Part shown: piece after piece, positions 54,046 to 64,000 of the stretch
Layout of the letters: every line of letters begins with the position of its first letter
Position numbering within the stretch: position 1 is the stretch's first letter
Origin: Wyeomyia smithii
Lineage: Eukaryota; Arthropoda; Insecta; Diptera; Culicidae
Assembly (NCBI RefSeq): GCF_029784165.1
Contig: NC_073696.1
Location: forward strand, 26,046,358-26,110,357
Direction of reading: 5' to 3'
DNA: 64,000 nucleotides
The notes under the pieces: model-generated
The model's input: only the letters and a program-made list of their open reading frames with translations
Databases searched by the model: none
Told to the model about the DNA's origin: nothing
Program-made: the position numbers and the translations under genes

Positions 54046-57000
54046 GAAATTAAAAAGAAGCGCGCTTAGCTCGTTTTTGCTAGCCTTCGTTTAGCAATAA
54101 AAAATAACTTCCGACAAAATCGCTCAGCTTACGAAATATAGACAGTTTATTAACGAGCAAAGTGTTCCATTCCTATGAACCCAGAAATCCTAGTCCGGTG
54201 CTTCCAAGGATGGCAAAACCATCGCAAAGAAGAAACATCCTTCAACCGCGCCTCTGTTCTGACATCACACACACCCACAATTCGCAGAAAAGTTTTTCCC
54301 GACTCAACGAAAAGAGAAGCCAAAAAAAAAGTTTCCACCCATTTTTGCGCTCAACGCAAAAGTTTTCCCTTTGTCTGTGGTTAACCCATCCCTACCAACC
54401 CTCCGGCTTTACTTATTTCGAAACTACAAATATTATACATAAGCAAATGTTCCAAGAAGCGTTAATTTTTGCTGAAATGGCTGCTTTTTGTTGAGTGGAA
54501 AACCCAAAAACAAGCTTACTGCGAGGTGAGTAGATCACAGCTTTTTCTTAATGATTCAGCCAATCCTGCTGGTGCTGCAGCACAGTTTTCCCTCGGTAGT
54601 AACTTTCTTTGCATTGCATTATATATTCCACAGATCAGCGTGGCTCCGGCGGAACTTCACCTTCCCCTCTTCCTCTTAAGGGTCTCTTTTTCCACCCGCT
54701 CGAGTGCGAAATGAAAGTTTCTAAACCAAGGAAAATGCTTTCTCTTCCCTTTGCTTAGAGGAGCCTCGAATATCCATACCACATGGCTAAAACTCTCAAC
54801 CGGTTGCAGCAACCAGACTTCTTTTTGGAGGTGGATGTTGGAGTGCAGCGGCGGCAGGCAGAGCCCCATCAGCAGCAGTATCAGCGTCTGTCAGAGCACT
54901 GGCAGCAGCTGCTGTATTTTTGATTAGCTCGTAGAGAAGCAATTTCTGTGAATTTTTCTTCTTTACTAATTTTGGTTACACGCCCGGGAAGAGCGGAAAC
55001 TTTTTGATGATGTTTCACAAACTACGGAACGGCGGCTAAAGCGCCGTTTTCCGACCGTCGGTCGGTTAGTAAGAAGCGGCGACAGTGGCATCCGCCAGAA
55101 GAGTAGCAGAGTGGAGCAAGAAATATGTAGAATATTCTTACTTAGTTAACTAGTAAGCATATTTTTCACATCCACTTCCAATGCTATGATTTTCGGAAGC
55201 AAAAAAAAACAAAAATTCAAACGCATTCTCTATAGTGATGTGATCCCCTATCGCACCGTCATCACCACCACCTGTTGCTTCCAGCCGTGAACTCATTCAA
55301 CACCTCTCGCGCTTGGGATGCAAAACATGTCCCAACAAACCGTTGAGTTGTCCATTTGACGGCTTTAATCTTAGGGTCATCCAGCGTTTCCAACGAGATA
55401 CAGAAAAAAAAATCAATTCCCATGGACAAAACCGAGAGCGGCGATAAACCCCTCGGGGCATCCCATTTATCTTCATTTACTTCTGTTTAAAATCAAATAA
55501 AACCATAAATCTGATACTTTTGGTTTTGCACTAACGAACAAACATACGGCCGTCGTTCGCTGCTTCCCGCTCTGAAGGTATCCACCGGCAGGAATATCCG
55601 CCACGCCACGGTTGCGGTCAAACGACATCATCCCCAAAAATAAACCCACCCTCTGTAGGTTCTGTCCTCAACTGCACAAGCTGCCTCGATTTAGCTTTAC
55701 AACGATGGGGATAAGGGGGTATTTTTTGTCGATGTTTCTATTTTTCCTCGAACGAGTCGCCGCCGTTGTCGTGGTGGCGTGGGCGACCGAAAAAAAGCGA
55801 AGAGAATGCAGTCCCGGCGGCTACGGCAGCATAACCACACTTTGTTCATCGGTAGGATCCGCTTATTTTCTCCATCTATGGTCACTTCCATGAAAAAAGT
55901 AGTCTCCTGCACACCGACACGTCCCGACTCGAAACAGGCAACAATCAGCCATCGAACCTTCGAGCTAACAATAGGTTTCAGATTCTGGTAGGACGACGGA
56001 CACGCAAAAAAAAACACGATCACGATTTTTTGTTTTCGTTCACCGCTGTTTTTACGAAGCGTTCCATCTGTTGCCTACTTCGATGGTTGGGAATTTCGTT
56101 CCCATCGCCACCTTGTTTTGGGCGAGGAGTGACGCCTCCCAGTTGTATTTTTCTCATTGTTTCATTGAGTAACGGCCACGTGGTCAGTTTCCGCCACCGG
56201 ATGAGAGGTGCAAACAAACACGTAAAACCGCGGAAAAACCTCTAATTCATTTAATGCAAACCACTTTTCCAAGAGTCCCCAAAGGCAAACCGCTGAAGCG
56301 GAGGAGGGAACGGGATTTTTTTATTCGGTTTGCCGCGTAAAGATCCTTTTTTTCGGGTTGATTTTTTTTCGCTTCGTTCGCGGTTCAACTTGTAATACAC
56401 TGGATAGAATGTAATTACAAGACCATTACCAGTTTGTCGGATGATTTCGAGGGGGTGGGGGTAGGCAAAAAGCCGCTATTTGTAGCTATCATTCGAGGTT
56501 ATTTTTTGTTTTACTCCTTGTCGGGTTATCTTTTTTATGACCTGTGTAATTAGTGAGCAGGTCGATGATGCCCTCGTGGGTTGGATGTACTCACGCCATC
56601 CTGGAGGGCGGAGGTGAAACGAAATCATTTATTCATCGTTTCCTAGACCATTTAAATAGTGGATTAGAACTTACATCGCTGTCGTGAGAACATTTTTTTA
56701 CTGACTAACATTTGGTTAGTAATCAAACGCTAATTAACCCGTAAAGACCCGGGACGGAACTTTTTTTTTGAAAATGCTCGTTCTCAGCAATGGAACAGCC
56801 GATTTGGGAAAACTTGGAATTTTATTCAAGGGGAATAGTTGCTCTAAGTTTTGGTTAAGGTGCCACCCCTCTGGACCCCTCCCCGTTTTTGTGAGACGCA
56901 AATATGTCTGTGTTTTTTTCTTATTTTTCAAACAGATTGAGCAAACACTAGGAATTTTCATACGTATCAATTGCTCCATGTATCAAATTATGTCAGGTAG

Positions 57001-57549
57001 ATGAAGTGTGGAATGTAAGAGTGAATTTTGGAGTTTCTAAATTATTTCAGTACAAAATTACAAAGCTACGTAATTTTATAAAAATTCAAATTACAAAACC
57101 GTTCTTCAAATTTCAAGCTCTACATTTTTGAGGTGAGGTCTCCTGGATCCATACGCGATGAAATATTTATTTTAACATGCAAACATTTTGAGAAAAACGT
57201 GTTTAAATTCACTAAAGTACGTATTTTCATGGAAACCTGATTTTCTCAGTCTCCCACGGTAGTTTTTAACTTAGCTCTTCAGTTTTCAAGCTCTATATTT
57301 CTAGAGTAACGTCTTCTGAATCCAAAAATGGTGAAAGATTTATTCTAGCATGCACAGATTTGGAGTTTTTTCATCCTTGGTCGTAACCATTAAGAATAAA
57401 TTAAAACTTGAAAAGTAGAGGGGAATGAAAATGTGAACTACTAGTATTCGAATTAAAATTGGCAGTAGACCAAGATGGCGACTTCCGTATTTATAAAAGT
57501 AGGACAAAATGACGGAAAACACTAAAATACTTTAGAAATGACTTTGGTC
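54046..57549. other. Single-copy, relatively GC-rich region without recognisable exon
   Basis: Unlike its surroundings, this region lacks repeats I can recognise. It has CAG/CTG-rich segments (about 54860-54920) and GGTCGG-type motifs (about 55050-55080). None of the short ORFs shows a domain or codon bias I can support. It could be promoter, enhancer or 5' UTR of a gene that lies right or left of the window, or a long intron. Confidence 0.4.
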
Positions 57550-57555
57550 AGGTGA

Positions 57556-57798
57556 TGTTTTTTTTAAGGGAGAGAATTGTTAGTAGCTTAAGTATTAATG
57601 ATAGATATTAGTAAATAATGAGTATGTGTGTCCAATCACAAATGGTGACTTCTCAACACTGTTAAAAATATGTAATTTTAGTTGTTAGGATTTGTTTGCT
57701 TTCGCAATTAGGACTTATCGTTCGTAGGGATTTAAACCTACTTGTCAGAAAGGGGGAAATAAACTAATAACTAACTTAATTGCTAACTTATTGGCTAC
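57556..57798 (-). mobile_element. Jockey/Juan-like LINE 3' UTR fragment
   Basis: Bases 57556-57798 match, reversed, the 3' UTR of the element at 21010-21240 and 63183-63420 (TTGGCTA ... TAAGTCCTAA ... CACATACTCATTATTTACTA). The poly(A) side is at the left (T run at 57557). The coding part is missing, so it is a severely 5'-truncated insertion. Confidence 0.9.
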
Positions 57799-58640
57799 TA
57801 GTTAAACGTTCCCGGCGATGCTCGGGATCAAAAATTTGAAAATTAGGAATCATTTTTTATAATTCATTGCATTATTAGCACAACTCACTTCAAAAATATT
57901 TCACATCTTATACATCCATCATCACTTTAAGTACTTCAACATTCTGAGAACGCACAGAACGGAAATACCCATATTGGAGTGCATTTTGTGATTTGGGGAT
58001 GTTTTACAGAAACTGGAAGTCGCCATTTCGGATTTCAAAATGACGTATGGAGTTTGGAAGTTTTGGAAGTATTGAAATGGTTGGCCAAATACCACCTTAG
58101 ATTATTTCCCTGAAACCAGAAGTCGTTATTTTGGAAAATGTTATGTGGGGTCATCCCAGTTCCGAATATACCACACTCGGGTGATAACCGGATATTCGTC
58201 AATCGTTCACAGTAAAACCTCTTTTTATGTAACTCTTTTAGAAGAAAGAAATCAAAGTAAGAAGAATTTAGCGTGACCATTCATGCTTAGTTCTCCTCTA
58301 TAATCATATCTAAAGAGATAACATGTGAATTTTTGTAACGAAAATGTTTGTTGGTGTCCAAGGAACACGTCTGAGAAGAAGTTAACGTTTTAATTCACAT
58401 AACTACGTAGAAATTAAAAAAAAATTAAACCAATGAAATGCGACCTTTCCTCCAGCCAAGTGTCCCAAAATCTAGTTTTGGTAAAAATGAAAAAGTATTT
58501 CGAATCCCGTAATGTGTTACTGTTCACAAAACTACGAAAATATCAGAAATCTAATATTTTACTGCTCGACTCACACCAAATTAAAACATAAATTCTTCTG
58601 CTAGAAAATATTTGCAGATGTTGAAGGAACAAAGAACATT
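57799..58640. other. AT-rich sequence, nothing recognised
   Basis: TTCCCGGCGATGCTCGGGATC at 57808 is a short GC hairpin. The rest has no ORF or recognisable repeat boundary. Confidence 0.4.
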
Positions 58641-58659
58641 TTATTGAAAAAAAAAAAAT

Positions 58660-59372
58660 CACAGGCGAATTGAGCTCATGCTCAAAAAGTCAAAATTTCG
58701 CATGTATTATATGTATAATATATATAAATTTCAAAAAGAGTATTTCAGTGTGTTTTTCTGTATGCAAAAAATCATCTTCAAGCATACGTAGTTTTTAAAA
58801 TAATATCTTAACTTTTAGCAATAAGATACCTATTATATTTCAAATGTCTTTCCTGAACATTAACAAACATTTCAATGAAGAACAATTACATATCATAGCT
58901 TTGATTTTAGATTTAGAGGCGAATTGAGTTCAAATTTTCATGATTTTGCTTGTTTAACGTAGTGTTGTGAATAATATCTCAATTTTCAGTAATCAAAAAT
59001 CTGTTATTTTTACTCAAAAGTCTTTCCTGAACATAAACAAACATTTAAAATTCAGGCAAATTCAGCATAAAAGTCATGATTTTGCATGTTTCACGTAGTT
59101 TTGTGAATAATATCTCGAGTTTTAGTAATCAGATACTTGTTATTTTTTCTCAATTGTCTTCTTTTAACATCAACGAACATTTTAATGAAAGAAGAATCAC
59201 ATGTCATCACTTTGAATTTTGATTTGGAGACGAAATAGATATAAAAAGTCATAATTTTGCATGTTTTACGTAGTTTTGTGAATAATATCGCAAAGTTTAG
59301 TGATTACATACTAATTATTTTTCCTCAAATGTCTTTCCTGAACATAAACAAACATTTTAGTTAAAAAAGAAT
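58660..59372. repeat. Imperfect tandem array, four units of ~135-175 bp
   Basis: The block CGTAGTTTTGTGAATAATATC recurs at 58787 (diverged), 58958, 59094 and 59269. Each copy is followed by TTT-AGTAATCA-ATAC-TGTTATTTTT and TCAAATGTCTTTCCTGAACAT-AACAAACATTT. Spacings are 171, 136 and 175 bp; the shorter one lacks about 38 bp. Units differ by roughly 10-25%. It resembles a young satellite or an internal repeat of a larger element. Confidence 0.8.
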
Positions 59373-59407
59373 CATATATTATATTATAATCATATATCAT
59401 AATATAT

Positions 59408-59915
59408 TGTCGTGAACCTTCGTCAGTCCCTTCATCGCCATCGCCTTTTCCCACTGTTGCTGCTGATTGGTAGTCATCAACAGCGTCCCGCACGGCTGCT
59501 GCGTGCCCGTCTTTTCGAATCCTGACTGAAGCTTCCGTCCATCAGTCCGAGAGAGATTTTTTTTCCATCCTGCGCCTTCCTCCAGTGTTCGGCTCCACCG
59601 CCGAAGTTTTGTTTGCGTGCTACTTTCCGCTCATCCCAACTGCTTCCATCGAACTCCGTCACAAGAATAATCTTCGGGGACAAGAACACCTCCTTTTATA
59701 GCAGATGTTATTTCCCCTTCGAAGTAATATTCCTTCTCCGAAAGAACAGCTGCCCTGTCCGACTCGTCTGCAAGTGCTCGCAGGAAAGAATATTATTTTC
59801 AGATTGAACAATATGTTTTGGTATAGACGATTAAGCTAATGATATTTTTTTCTTGTACAAATAAGAAACCTTATTTTTTTTAAATTTATTCTATTTATTA
59901 TTCATATCTCCCACA
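59408..59915 (-). mobile_element. 3' LTR of a Ty3/gypsy element (508 bp)
   Basis: In the sense direction (minus strand) it starts TGTGGGAGAT at 59915 and ends GTTCACGACA at 59408, a canonical TG...CA pair. It is preceded by a purine-rich tract (GGAGTAGTGAGGGAA), as expected for the polypurine tract, and by integrase. A TATA-like GCTATAAAAGGAGG lies near 59690-59705. A second LTR was not found in the window. The LTR edges are inferred from one copy only. Confidence 0.65.
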
Positions 59916-59935
59916 TTCCCTCACTACTCCACTCT

Positions 59936-61390
59936 TTAACAATATATGTTATATAAGAATTTTTCATCGAATCGCGTTGGTTTCTTGATGTTTTCGCGTT
60001 TACGTAATGTCCTTGAAGCAAATCTGCGATCACATGTTGAACCCGCACAATTTCCAGTGTTTTCTTGTTGGTCAGGTGCTACTCCAACGGATTCACTACG
60101 TTCTCTTTCTAAATTATCCATCAGTCCATCGTCAGGCTTGCCATCTGAACTATTTGATGACATTGGAGCTCTTCTAACGTCCTGAACATTCCTTGAATAT
60201 TGTATGCCGTCACTGTTAACGAGCACTACCTTTGCGCCCTCTCTCGCTACTACTGTGAAAGGTTCTCGAGAGAATGTTGAATCGACTTTAGATGTCTTCT
60301 GATGAGCCATGAGCACAACATCCCCTACAGCAATGTCAGATGCTTTCGCTCCCCGTGTTTTATCAGCATAGTGTTTACTGGTTAACTTTGCTTGGCAGTC
60401 GCGTTCGTTAACATCTATCCTGTCCAACTGTTTAGCGACTGAGTTACTCCAAAGGCTGGGGAAAGTCCCACGATATTTCCAGCCGACCAGCAACTCAAAA
60501 GGCGTCACATTTAAACAAGAATGTGGAATCACGGTGTTATAATGATGAACGTACTGCTGGAGTGACAATTTCCAATTTGAACCGTCAAGTTTAGAAGCAG
60601 CCATGGCTTTGATAATGCCTTGGTTCTGCCGTTCTACAATTCCGTTCGTTTGCGGACAAAGCGGTATTGATTTGCGGACTCTTACGCCCTTTCCTTCCCA
60701 AAAGTAAATAAATGCCATGCTTTGAAAGGGTGGCCCATTATCACTCTGTAGAATGATTGGGCAACCCCATGGAATATCTGACACAATGGTTTGTTGGTAC
60801 TGAAAGCATCTGTTTGACTCATCAGTGATAAGTACCTAGAGTACGTATCAACCACCACTAAAAATGTACCAGCTCCAGAGATAGATAGGAAGTCTATTTG
60901 GAGTATTTCCCATGGTCCATCTGGTAAGGCTCTGCTAGATAGTAGCAGGGGCGGATTTTTACGAGCTAACACTGCACACGTCTTGCAGTTTTTGACAAAC
61001 TGAACAACATCAGCTGACATCCCGGGCCACCAGAAGAATCCACGCATAATCCGTTTCATAGCCATCTCCCCTACGTGGCCTCCATGAGCTGATACCATTG
61101 CTTTCATACGAAGAGCTTTGGGTAGCACCGTTCTATCACTTTTAAATATGAGGTTTCCTAGAGTGTGCAACTCTTTCTTTTGCGGTACAATTTCACACTG
61201 AATTGGCCACCATACAGTAGCCTTTGATCTTCAAAACAAGTTTGCTGAAAACCGCAACTTTCTAGGTTGTCAAAAACACGAGATATCCGCCTATTCCAGG
61301 TGATGCTAAACTTTTCGGGAGGTGTTGGAATATTCAAACTGGGTGTTGCAATACTCAGTAAAGTGATTCCAAACTCATGACAGGTAGTGT
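59936..61390 (-). pseudogene. Ty3/gypsy integrase (frameshifted) with downstream tail
   Basis: Two overlapping minus-strand frames. The first (60800-61170) has the zinc-binding motif H-x3-H (AHGGH) and C-x2-C (CKTC), then the catalytic LQIDFL and the '[10 protein letters not shown]' segment. The second (59936-60784) has LQSDNGPPF and [10 protein letters not shown], the second Asp and the Glu of the DDE triad, and then a long tail with a chromodomain-less C-terminus rich in Ser/Asp. A frameshift near 60780 joins them. Upstream of 61170 the element continues to about 61390, where it abuts a Jockey fragment. RT and gag are missing. It is a broken genomic copy. Confidence 0.82.
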
Positions 61391-61690
61391 AAACATCTCG
61401 TATATTTGATGCACTTGGCTCGTATACTCTCAATGTGCTTTTGAAAATAAGTTTTTTATCGTAAATTAGTACCAAGTACTTAATCTTGGCAGACCAACTT
61501 AAAATAACGCCATTCATCTTGACAACGTGATTATTGTTTGGCTTGAGGAAAGAAGCCCTATTCTTATGGGGAAAAAATATTATTTGAGTTTTAGAAGCAT
61601 TGGGAGAGATTTTCTACTTTTGCAAGTAGGAAGAAAAAATATCTAAACTTTTTTGCAATCGACTGCATATGACATAAAGACTTTTGAGCA
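61390..61690 (-). mobile_element. Jockey/Juan-like LINE internal fragment
   Basis: Minus-strand reading includes MNGVILSWSAKIKYL and YDKKLIFK, matching the post-RT region of the element at 20.5 kb (MNGVILSWSDKVKYL, YDKKLIFK). The fragment begins near 61690 (CSRLQKSLDIFSS-like) and ends abruptly at about 61390, at the junction with the gypsy integrase piece. Confidence 0.85.
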
Positions 61691-62300
61691 AGATTGCGCC
61701 AAATGACCTATGGTCGAATATCGACCATTTTTGATTTGAATGAAACTTTGCACACGTATTTGGCTTAGCAAACTGAGCATTTTTCACAGATGGAGAGATT
61801 TTTTACACCCATGAGTTACATTCTAAAAGGGCGTATGCCTTTTTGCATAGGTTTTATTCGAAGCATTGTAGCCCAGAAACCGTTGGTTGTATAGAAAATC
61901 TGTCTGAGAATGAGTTGTAGGGAATTAAACCATAAAAAAATATCCACTGTACGAAAACGAAATTTTTTTGACCAAAAAAATTAAAAATAAACGTTAAATT
62001 TCAATTTGAAAAAAAAAGAATTTATTTTTATTTTTTTTTAAGAAACTTGACGTTAATACGCAACTTTTTTAAAAAAGTCCAGGATGGAGAAATAAAAAAT
62101 ATTTTTTTTATGGCAGATTAATTTTTTTATAAAAATTCTAATTTAAACATATTTGTATTTGTATTCTGATGATTTTAAAAGATGCAAAGAGTCATTTTGA
62201 ATCAAAAAGCTTTTGGTAGTAAACATTCTAAAGGCATCGGTTTTCGAGTTATTTTAAATTTAAGCTCGAAAAATTATTAATATTTCGGAAAATACACGTT
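61690..62300. other. AT-rich sequence, likely decayed repeat
   Basis: Contains GGTCGAATATCGACC, a palindrome at 61713-61727, and long A/T runs. No ORF. Confidence 0.4.
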
Positions 62301-63170
62301 TTGCCTTTCTCCTAGAAAGGTATAGCAATCACTTGCAAAACCGAAAGTATAAAAGTGCTCCAAAGGGCCGAATGGCATATATCACTCGACTCAGCTCGAC
62401 GACTGAGCATTTTCTGTATGTGTGTGTGTGGGTATGTGTGTGTGTATGTGCAGATTTTTATTCTCACTCACTTTTCTCAGAGATGGCTGGACCGATTTTC
62501 ATGAAATTAATTGCAAATGAAAGGTCTTGTTTCCCCATAAGATTCTATTGAATTTCATTGTAATCGGATTTTTAGTTTAGAGGTTATGTTTAAAAATGTG
62601 AAAATCATGAAACATCAATATCTCAGAAACTACGCAACCGATTTCAACAAAATTGGTCTCAAAAGAACGGGCTACCTAGAAAACCCTTAAGTTTTGAATT
62701 TCGTAAAGATTGAACTTGTGGTTCAAAAGTTATGAAGGCTGTTTAATCTCACTCATGTTTCTCAGAGATGGCTGTACCGATTTCCATAAAATCAGTGTCA
62801 AATGGAATGTCTAATTGCCCCATAAGACCCTATTGATTTGTTTTGCAATCGGACTATTACTTTGCCTGTTATGTTTAAAAATGTGAAATCCAGCTATGCA
62901 AATGAACATATTCTGAAGACTATTTGGACTCACTCACTTTTCTCAGAGATGGCCGACCCGGTTTCCACAAAATTAGTGTCAAATGAAAGGTCTAGCTGCC
63001 TCAGAAGACCCTATTGAATTTTACTGTAATCGAACTGTAACTTCATTTGTAATGTGCCGACTTGTGAAAATCACGAAACTTCATTATCTCAGAAACTACA
63101 CAACCGATTTGATTATTATTATCAGAGGAGCGGGCTAGTTAAGGGTTAACTGATGAATTATGATTGAACA
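62301..63170 (+). repeat. Mosquito-type dispersed repeat with three tandem-like modules
   Basis: It starts with a small palindrome CCTTTCTCCTAGAAAGG (62304-62320). A module beginning TCTCACTCAC(T/A)TTTCTCAGAGATGGC-G-ACCGATTTCCA occurs at about 62463, 62750 and 62930. Each is followed by GTGTCAAATG-AATGTCTA-TGCC-CATAAGACCCTATTGA and GTAATCGGAC. The first and third also contain the TATCTCAGAAACTAC-CAACCGATTT block. I recall this type as very abundant in mosquito genomes; its class is unclear. A TG microsatellite lies at 62420-62450. Confidence 0.7.
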
Positions 63171-63182
63171 CGTTTTTTTTTT

Positions 63183-64000
63183 TTTAAGGGGGGATTTGTT
63201 ATTAGCTCAAGTATTTATGATAAATATTAGTAAATAATGAGTATGTGTGTCCAATCACAAATGGTGACTTCTCAACACTGTTAGAAATTTGTAATTTTAA
63301 TTGTTAGGATTTGTTTGCTTTCGCAATTAGGACTTATCACTCGTAGGGATTTAAACCTACTTGTCAGAAAAGGGGAAGTAAACTTACAACTAACTTAATT
63401 GCTAACTTATTGGCTATAAAGAGAGCTTATCGTAACAATTGAGGATTGCAACGATTTTTGTCGAAAATTGTTAATAATTTTATTTGACATAGCTTCTAAT
63501 GGTTCAACACCAGTAAGTCTATGTAATTCGAGTGTACCAAACCAAGGAGGACGCTTCAAAATCATTTTCAGAATTTTATTCTGAATCCTTTGGAGCGTTT
63601 TCTTCCTTGTTGAACAGCAACTTAACCAGATCGGTACAGCATAAAGCATTGCTGGTCTAAAAATTTGTTTGTAAATCAAAAGTTTGTTCTTTGAACAAAG
63701 TTTAGAATTCCTGTTAATGAGAGGATATAAACATCTCGTATATTTGATGCACTTGGCTTGTATACTCTCAATGTGCTCTTTGAAAATAAGTTTTTTATCA
63801 TAAATTAGTCCCAAGTACTTAACCTTGTCGGACCAACTTAAAATAACCCCATTCATCTTGACAACGTGATTATTGTTTGGCTTGAGGAAAGAAGCCCTAG
63901 GCTTATGCGGAAAAATTATCATTTGAGTTTTAGACGCATTGGGAGAGATTTTCCACTTTTGCAAGTGGGAAGAAAAAATATCTAAACTTTTCTGCAATCA
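63183..64000 (-). mobile_element. Jockey/Juan-like LINE 3' part, continuing past the window
   Basis: The minus-strand ORF 63407-63997 (196 aa) matches the last part of ORF2 at 20410-21015 over its whole length. Here it is in one open frame where the 20-kb copy has a stop and shift after SSYLQK. The 3' UTR follows to an A-rich tail at 63178-63190 (T run on the + strand). The 5' part lies beyond 64000. This copy is better preserved than the one at 17.7 kb. Confidence 0.92.
63407..63997 (-). CDS. Jockey-clade ORF2 C-terminal region (partial)
   Basis: This is the C-terminal 196 residues after the RT: KWKISPNASKTQMIIFPHK, MNGVILSWSDKVKYLGLIYD, QAKCIKYTRCLYPL, RPAMLYAVPIWLSCCSTRKK and NKIINNFRQKSLQSSI. 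In Jockey-clade elements this thumb/C-terminal region has no RNase H. The frame is open to the window edge, so this copy may have a functional ORF2; that depends on unseen sequence. The stop follows SLYSQ at 63407. Confidence 0.85.
   Translation of the reverse strand: MQKSLDIFSSHLQKWKISPNASKTQMIIFPHKPRASFLKPNNNHVVKMNGVILSWSDKVKYLGLIYDKKLIFKEHIESIQAKCIKYTRCLYPLINRNSKLCSKNKLLIYKQIFRPAMLYAVPIWLSCCSTRKKTLQRIQNKILKMILKRPPWFGTLELHRLTGVEPLEAMSNKIINNFRQKSLQSSIVTISSLYSQ

Noticed and set aside
54162..56245. Cluster of 60-110-aa ORFs on both strands
   Set aside because: No domain, no splice-linked continuation and overlapping frames; not supportable as genes.
62420..62450. Z-DNA or regulatory TG tract
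   Set aside because: A short interrupted TG microsatellite inside a common repeat; no evidence for function.
58660..63170. CRISPR-like array
   Set aside because: Repeats are long (over 100 bp), imperfect and lack regular spacers; the organism is an insect.

Overview
The window looks like nuclear DNA of a culicine mosquito (Aedes/Culex type). Introns are short, intergenic DNA is AT-rich, and it is dominated by mosquito-type transposons: a Juan-like Jockey LINE in several copies, an I-superfamily LINE with RNase H, RTE-like LINE relics, Ty3/gypsy pieces, hAT and Harbinger MITEs, and tRNA-derived SINEs. The species cannot be fixed from the sequence alone.

Host genes, left to right. (1) 73-1641 (+): last coding exon of a multi-finger C2H2 protein with a long 3' UTR that carries a hAT MITE. 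(2) 15546-16436 (-): EMC3, three exons. (3) 25308-25544 (+): a Dpy-30 family protein. (4) 25785-28742 (-): a four-exon C2H2 gene with about 18 fingers. (5) 29289-30047 (+): SBDS, intronless. (6) 35885-38922 (+): a second four-exon C2H2 gene with about 21 fingers. Genes 4 and 6 look like an inverted pair of paralogues around SBDS: both have four coding exons, all introns in phase 0, similar length (927 and 931 aa) and a shared motif after the first finger block. I assembled their splice sites by reading the sequence.

Between genes the DNA is mostly mobile. 3-15 kb: hAT transposase relic, LINE tail, a promoter-bearing repeat, a 0.9-kb foldback element, a perfect 46-bp palindrome, a SINE-like unit, a LINE relic, a small inverted-repeat element and a 1068-bp hAT element with 8-bp target duplication. 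17.4-24.6 kb: a TIR element carrying a Jockey insertion, then gypsy and RTE-like relics. 30.4-35 kb: nested LINEs in opposite orientations, one carrying a Harbinger MITE. 39.35-45.22 kb: a nearly complete I-superfamily LINE with an intact ORF2 and one stop in ORF1. 45.8-51.5 kb: mariner-like relic, SINE and a minus-strand gypsy gag-pol. 53.2-54.05 kb: inverted second copy of the promoter-bearing repeat. 54-57.5 kb: single-copy DNA with no recognisable exon. 57.5-64 kb: Jockey fragments, a minisatellite-like array, a gypsy integrase plus LTR, and a three-unit dispersed repeat.

No CRISPR, rRNA or canonical tRNA gene was seen. The host genes have unrelated housekeeping or transcription roles (ER membrane insertion, H3K4 methylation complex, 60S maturation, zinc-finger regulation). 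I see no operon-like pathway and no convincing new enzymatic system. The most unusual points are the inverted zinc-finger pair around SBDS, the near-intact LINE, the nested insertion with its target duplication, and the promoter-carrying repeat family.
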